Shown in pieces: positions 34,644 through 35,928 of a stretch of 35,928 nt of DNA (position 1 is the stretch's first letter; the number at the start of each line of letters is the position of its first letter). Under the pieces are notes generated by a model. That model did no database searches. It saw nothing but the letters and a program-made list of their open reading frames with translations, and was not told the DNA's origin. Position numbers and translations under genes: made by a program. The stretch spans positions 1 to 35,928 of IMG/VR virus record IMGVR_UViG_3300008120_000150. One strand, written 5' to 3'. Origin of the DNA: a virus.

Positions 34644-34652
34644 AATATTTAT
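34644..34652 (+). promoter_or_regulatory. AATATTTAT element in the tail tube leader
   Basis: Exact match 73 bases upstream of the ATG at 34726, just after the stop of the HAD-like gene. The 89-base leader also contains a small inverted repeat, CTAGT...ACTAG (about 34669-34684). Confidence 0.42.
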
Positions 34653-34725
34653 TATTAAAATAAACTACCTAGTGAACTAACTAGATAAAGAAATAAAATA
34701 AACTGAATAAAAGTAAATAGAAAAT

Positions 34726-35214
34726 ATGGCAGACTTACTAATGAAAATGCCGGTTCCTTATGAACCCAAAAGAAAAAATAGATTTATCCTCAGATTTCCT
34801 TCATCTTTGGGTATAAATGAGTGGTTTGTTGAGTCAACCTCAAGACCACAAATTACAATCAACCCCGTTGAAATTCCATTTTTAAATACCTCTACCTATG
34901 TTGCAGGAAGATTTAATTGGAATACCATCAATGTTACCTTCAGAGATCCAATCGGACCATCAGCGTCACAAGCACTTATGGAGTGGGTTAGACTTCATGC
35001 TGAATCTGTCACAGGTCGTATGGGTTATGCTGCGGGTTACAAGAAAGACATTGACCTTGAACTTTTAGATCCAACCGGTGTTGTGGTTGAAAAGTGGATT
35101 TTACAAGGTACTTTCCTTTCTGATGTTAACTTTGATTCGTTAGGATATAGTGAAGATGGTCTCGCAACCATCACAGCAACACTTCGTCCTGATAGATGTA
35201 TTCTTGTCTACTAA
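34726..35214 (+). CDS. gp19: Tail tube protein (T4 gp19-type)
   Basis: The 162-residue protein matches T4 gp19 (163 residues) in length and pattern. Features include YEPKRKNRFILRFPSSLGIN near the N-terminus, FVESTSRPQITINPVEIPFL, NTINVTFRDPIGPSASQALM, EWVRLHAESVTGRMGYAAGY, LDPTGVVVEKWILQGTFLSD and the end SEDGLATITATLRPDRCIL. It polymerises into hexameric rings inside the sheath through which DNA passes. The start is fixed by the conserved MADLLMKMPVPYEPKRK. The downstream gene probably overlaps its last 19 bases. Confidence 0.95.
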   Translation: MADLLMKMPVPYEPKRKNRFILRFPSSLGINEWFVESTSRPQITINPVEIPFLNTSTYVAGRFNWNTINVTFRDPIGPSASQALMEWVRLHAESVTGRMGYAAGYKKDIDLELLDPTGVVVEKWILQGTFLSDVNFDSLGYSEDGLATITATLRPDRCILVY

Positions 35215-35928
35215 TTTACGGACAAGAAAATTTTAACTTACCACACGATGTGGTCCCATTACCATCACAAGGTAAATTTTATGCTTCGGGAAAGAAAGCG
35301 TTAAAGGTGGGGTATCTAACAGCCTCCGATGAGAATGTTTTGATGAGTCAAAATCTCAAAGATGTTAACAATATGATTTTAACTCTCTTGAGAAGTAAAA
35401 TATATGAACCTGATATCCAACCTGAACAACTTTTAGAAGGTGATGCGGAAGCCATATTGGTTTTTTTGAGAAATACGGCATTTGGTCCACAATACAAAAT
35501 TAAAACAACTGACCCCAAGACAAAACAGGTTTTTGAAACGGATATTAATTTGGATGAACTAAATTTCAAGAAATTAGAAAAAGAACCGGATCAAAATGGT
35601 CACTACACCATCAAACTTCCAAAGGCGGGGAACGAAGTGAAAGTAAAATTGTTAACTTGGGGTGACCAATTTGCTTTGAGGAAAATAAGAGATTCCTATC
35701 CTAATGGTATGGTCGCTCCAATAGTAACAAAAAGATTGGAGATGAATATTGTTTCTGTTGACGGAAATGAAGATAGAAGTGATATTTCGAGATTTGTAAG
35801 TATGTTACCTATCGCTGACTCCAAATTTTTGAGAAATGAGTTGGACAATTTGGAACCGAGATTAGACCTTAAACAAACAATTTTAGCCCCGTCAGGAGAA
35901 GAGGTACAGATCAATGTATCCTTTGGGG
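35196..35928 (+). CDS. gp26: gp26/T4_baseplate-like protein, partial (runs off right edge)
   Basis: An open frame from ATG 35196 continues to the window end without a stop (244 codons so far). After a short start (MYSCLLIYGQENFNLPHDVV) come PLPSQGKFYASGKKALKVGY, LTASDENVLMSQNLKDVNNM and LLEGDAEAILVFLRNTAFGP. The PLPSxGxFY...YLTAxDExxLxSQNL...LLxGDxxAIL pattern is that of the T4_baseplate family (T4 gp26 type), usually located shortly after the tube gene. The Cys-pair zinc ribbon of some relatives is absent (KTTDPKTKQVFETDINLDEL here). The role is baseplate hub assembly. A start downstream of 35196 is possible since the first 10 residues lie over the tube gene end. Confidence 0.8.
   Translation, partial: MYSCLLIYGQENFNLPHDVVPLPSQGKFYASGKKALKVGYLTASDENVLMSQNLKDVNNMILTLLRSKIYEPDIQPEQLLEGDAEAILVFLRNTAFGPQYKIKTTDPKTKQVFETDINLDELNFKKLEKEPDQNGHYTIKLPKAGNEVKVKLLTWGDQFALRKIRDSYPNGMVAPIVTKRLEMNIVSVDGNEDRSDISRFVSMLPIADSKFLRNELDNLEPRLDLKQTILAPSGEEVQINVSFG

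Noticed and set aside
34664-34690. Inverted repeat CTAGT...ACTAG in the tail tube leader as an attachment or regulatory site
   Set aside because: The five-base arms are too short to distinguish from chance in AT-rich DNA.

Overview
The window is a stretch of a tailed-phage genome of the T4-like, contractile-tail type. The phage assignment rests on a very long tail sheath protein (30541-33723), a gp19-type tail tube protein (34726-35214), a truncated gp26/T4_baseplate-type protein at the right edge (from about 35196), a family B DNA polymerase with proofreading domain (20261-22975) and an SNF2 helicase (25989-27749). The host is probably a member of Bacteroidota: the DNA is AT-rich, and nearly every start codon follows an A-rich stretch with no Shine-Dalgarno sequence, which is the usual pattern in that phylum. 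No tRNA, rRNA, transposase, integrase, CRISPR array or reverse transcriptase was seen.

Layout. (1) 1-206, minus strand: the start of a small Cys/His-rich protein cut by the window edge. (2) 233-3750: a LamG-like structural protein ending in a Pro/Thr-rich (PT) stalk, then a chymotrypsin-fold serine protease. (3) 3812-12796: a tight operon for glycan work: a GT60-like polypeptide GlcNAc transferase, a GDPD-like protein, a HAD/sugar-nucleotidyltransferase fusion, a small ORF, four probable glycosyltransferases, and a methyltransferase/YibB-like/glycosyltransferase triple fusion. (4) 12814-20194: a second block of PT-rich, cysteine-rich fibre-like proteins built from shuffled modules. (5) 20261-22975: DNA polymerase, preceded by a small RNA hairpin. 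(6) 27749-22962, minus strand: SNF2 helicase, superoxide dismutase fused to a probable PD-(D/E)XK nuclease, a possible neck protein, and a small structural-looking protein. (7) 27793-35928, plus strand: two small proteins sharing an identical N-terminal tag, two neck/tail-completion candidates, a minus-strand 46-codon ORF, tail sheath, terminator, HAD-like protein, tail tube and the gp26-like protein.

How it may fit together. The GT operon sits between genes for Thr/Pro-rich, mucin-like proteins. GT60 enzymes in eukaryotes put alpha-GlcNAc on Thr of Pro/Thr-rich mucins or on hydroxyproline of Skp1. My main hypothesis is that this phage encodes its own mucin-type O-glycosylation pathway and decorates the PT stalks of its fibres. 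This is inference from gene content and order. Other points worth following are the SOD-nuclease fusion, a candidate capsid-targeting tag (MKDLIKKILKEE), and a recurring AATATTTAT element just upstream of gene starts on both strands.
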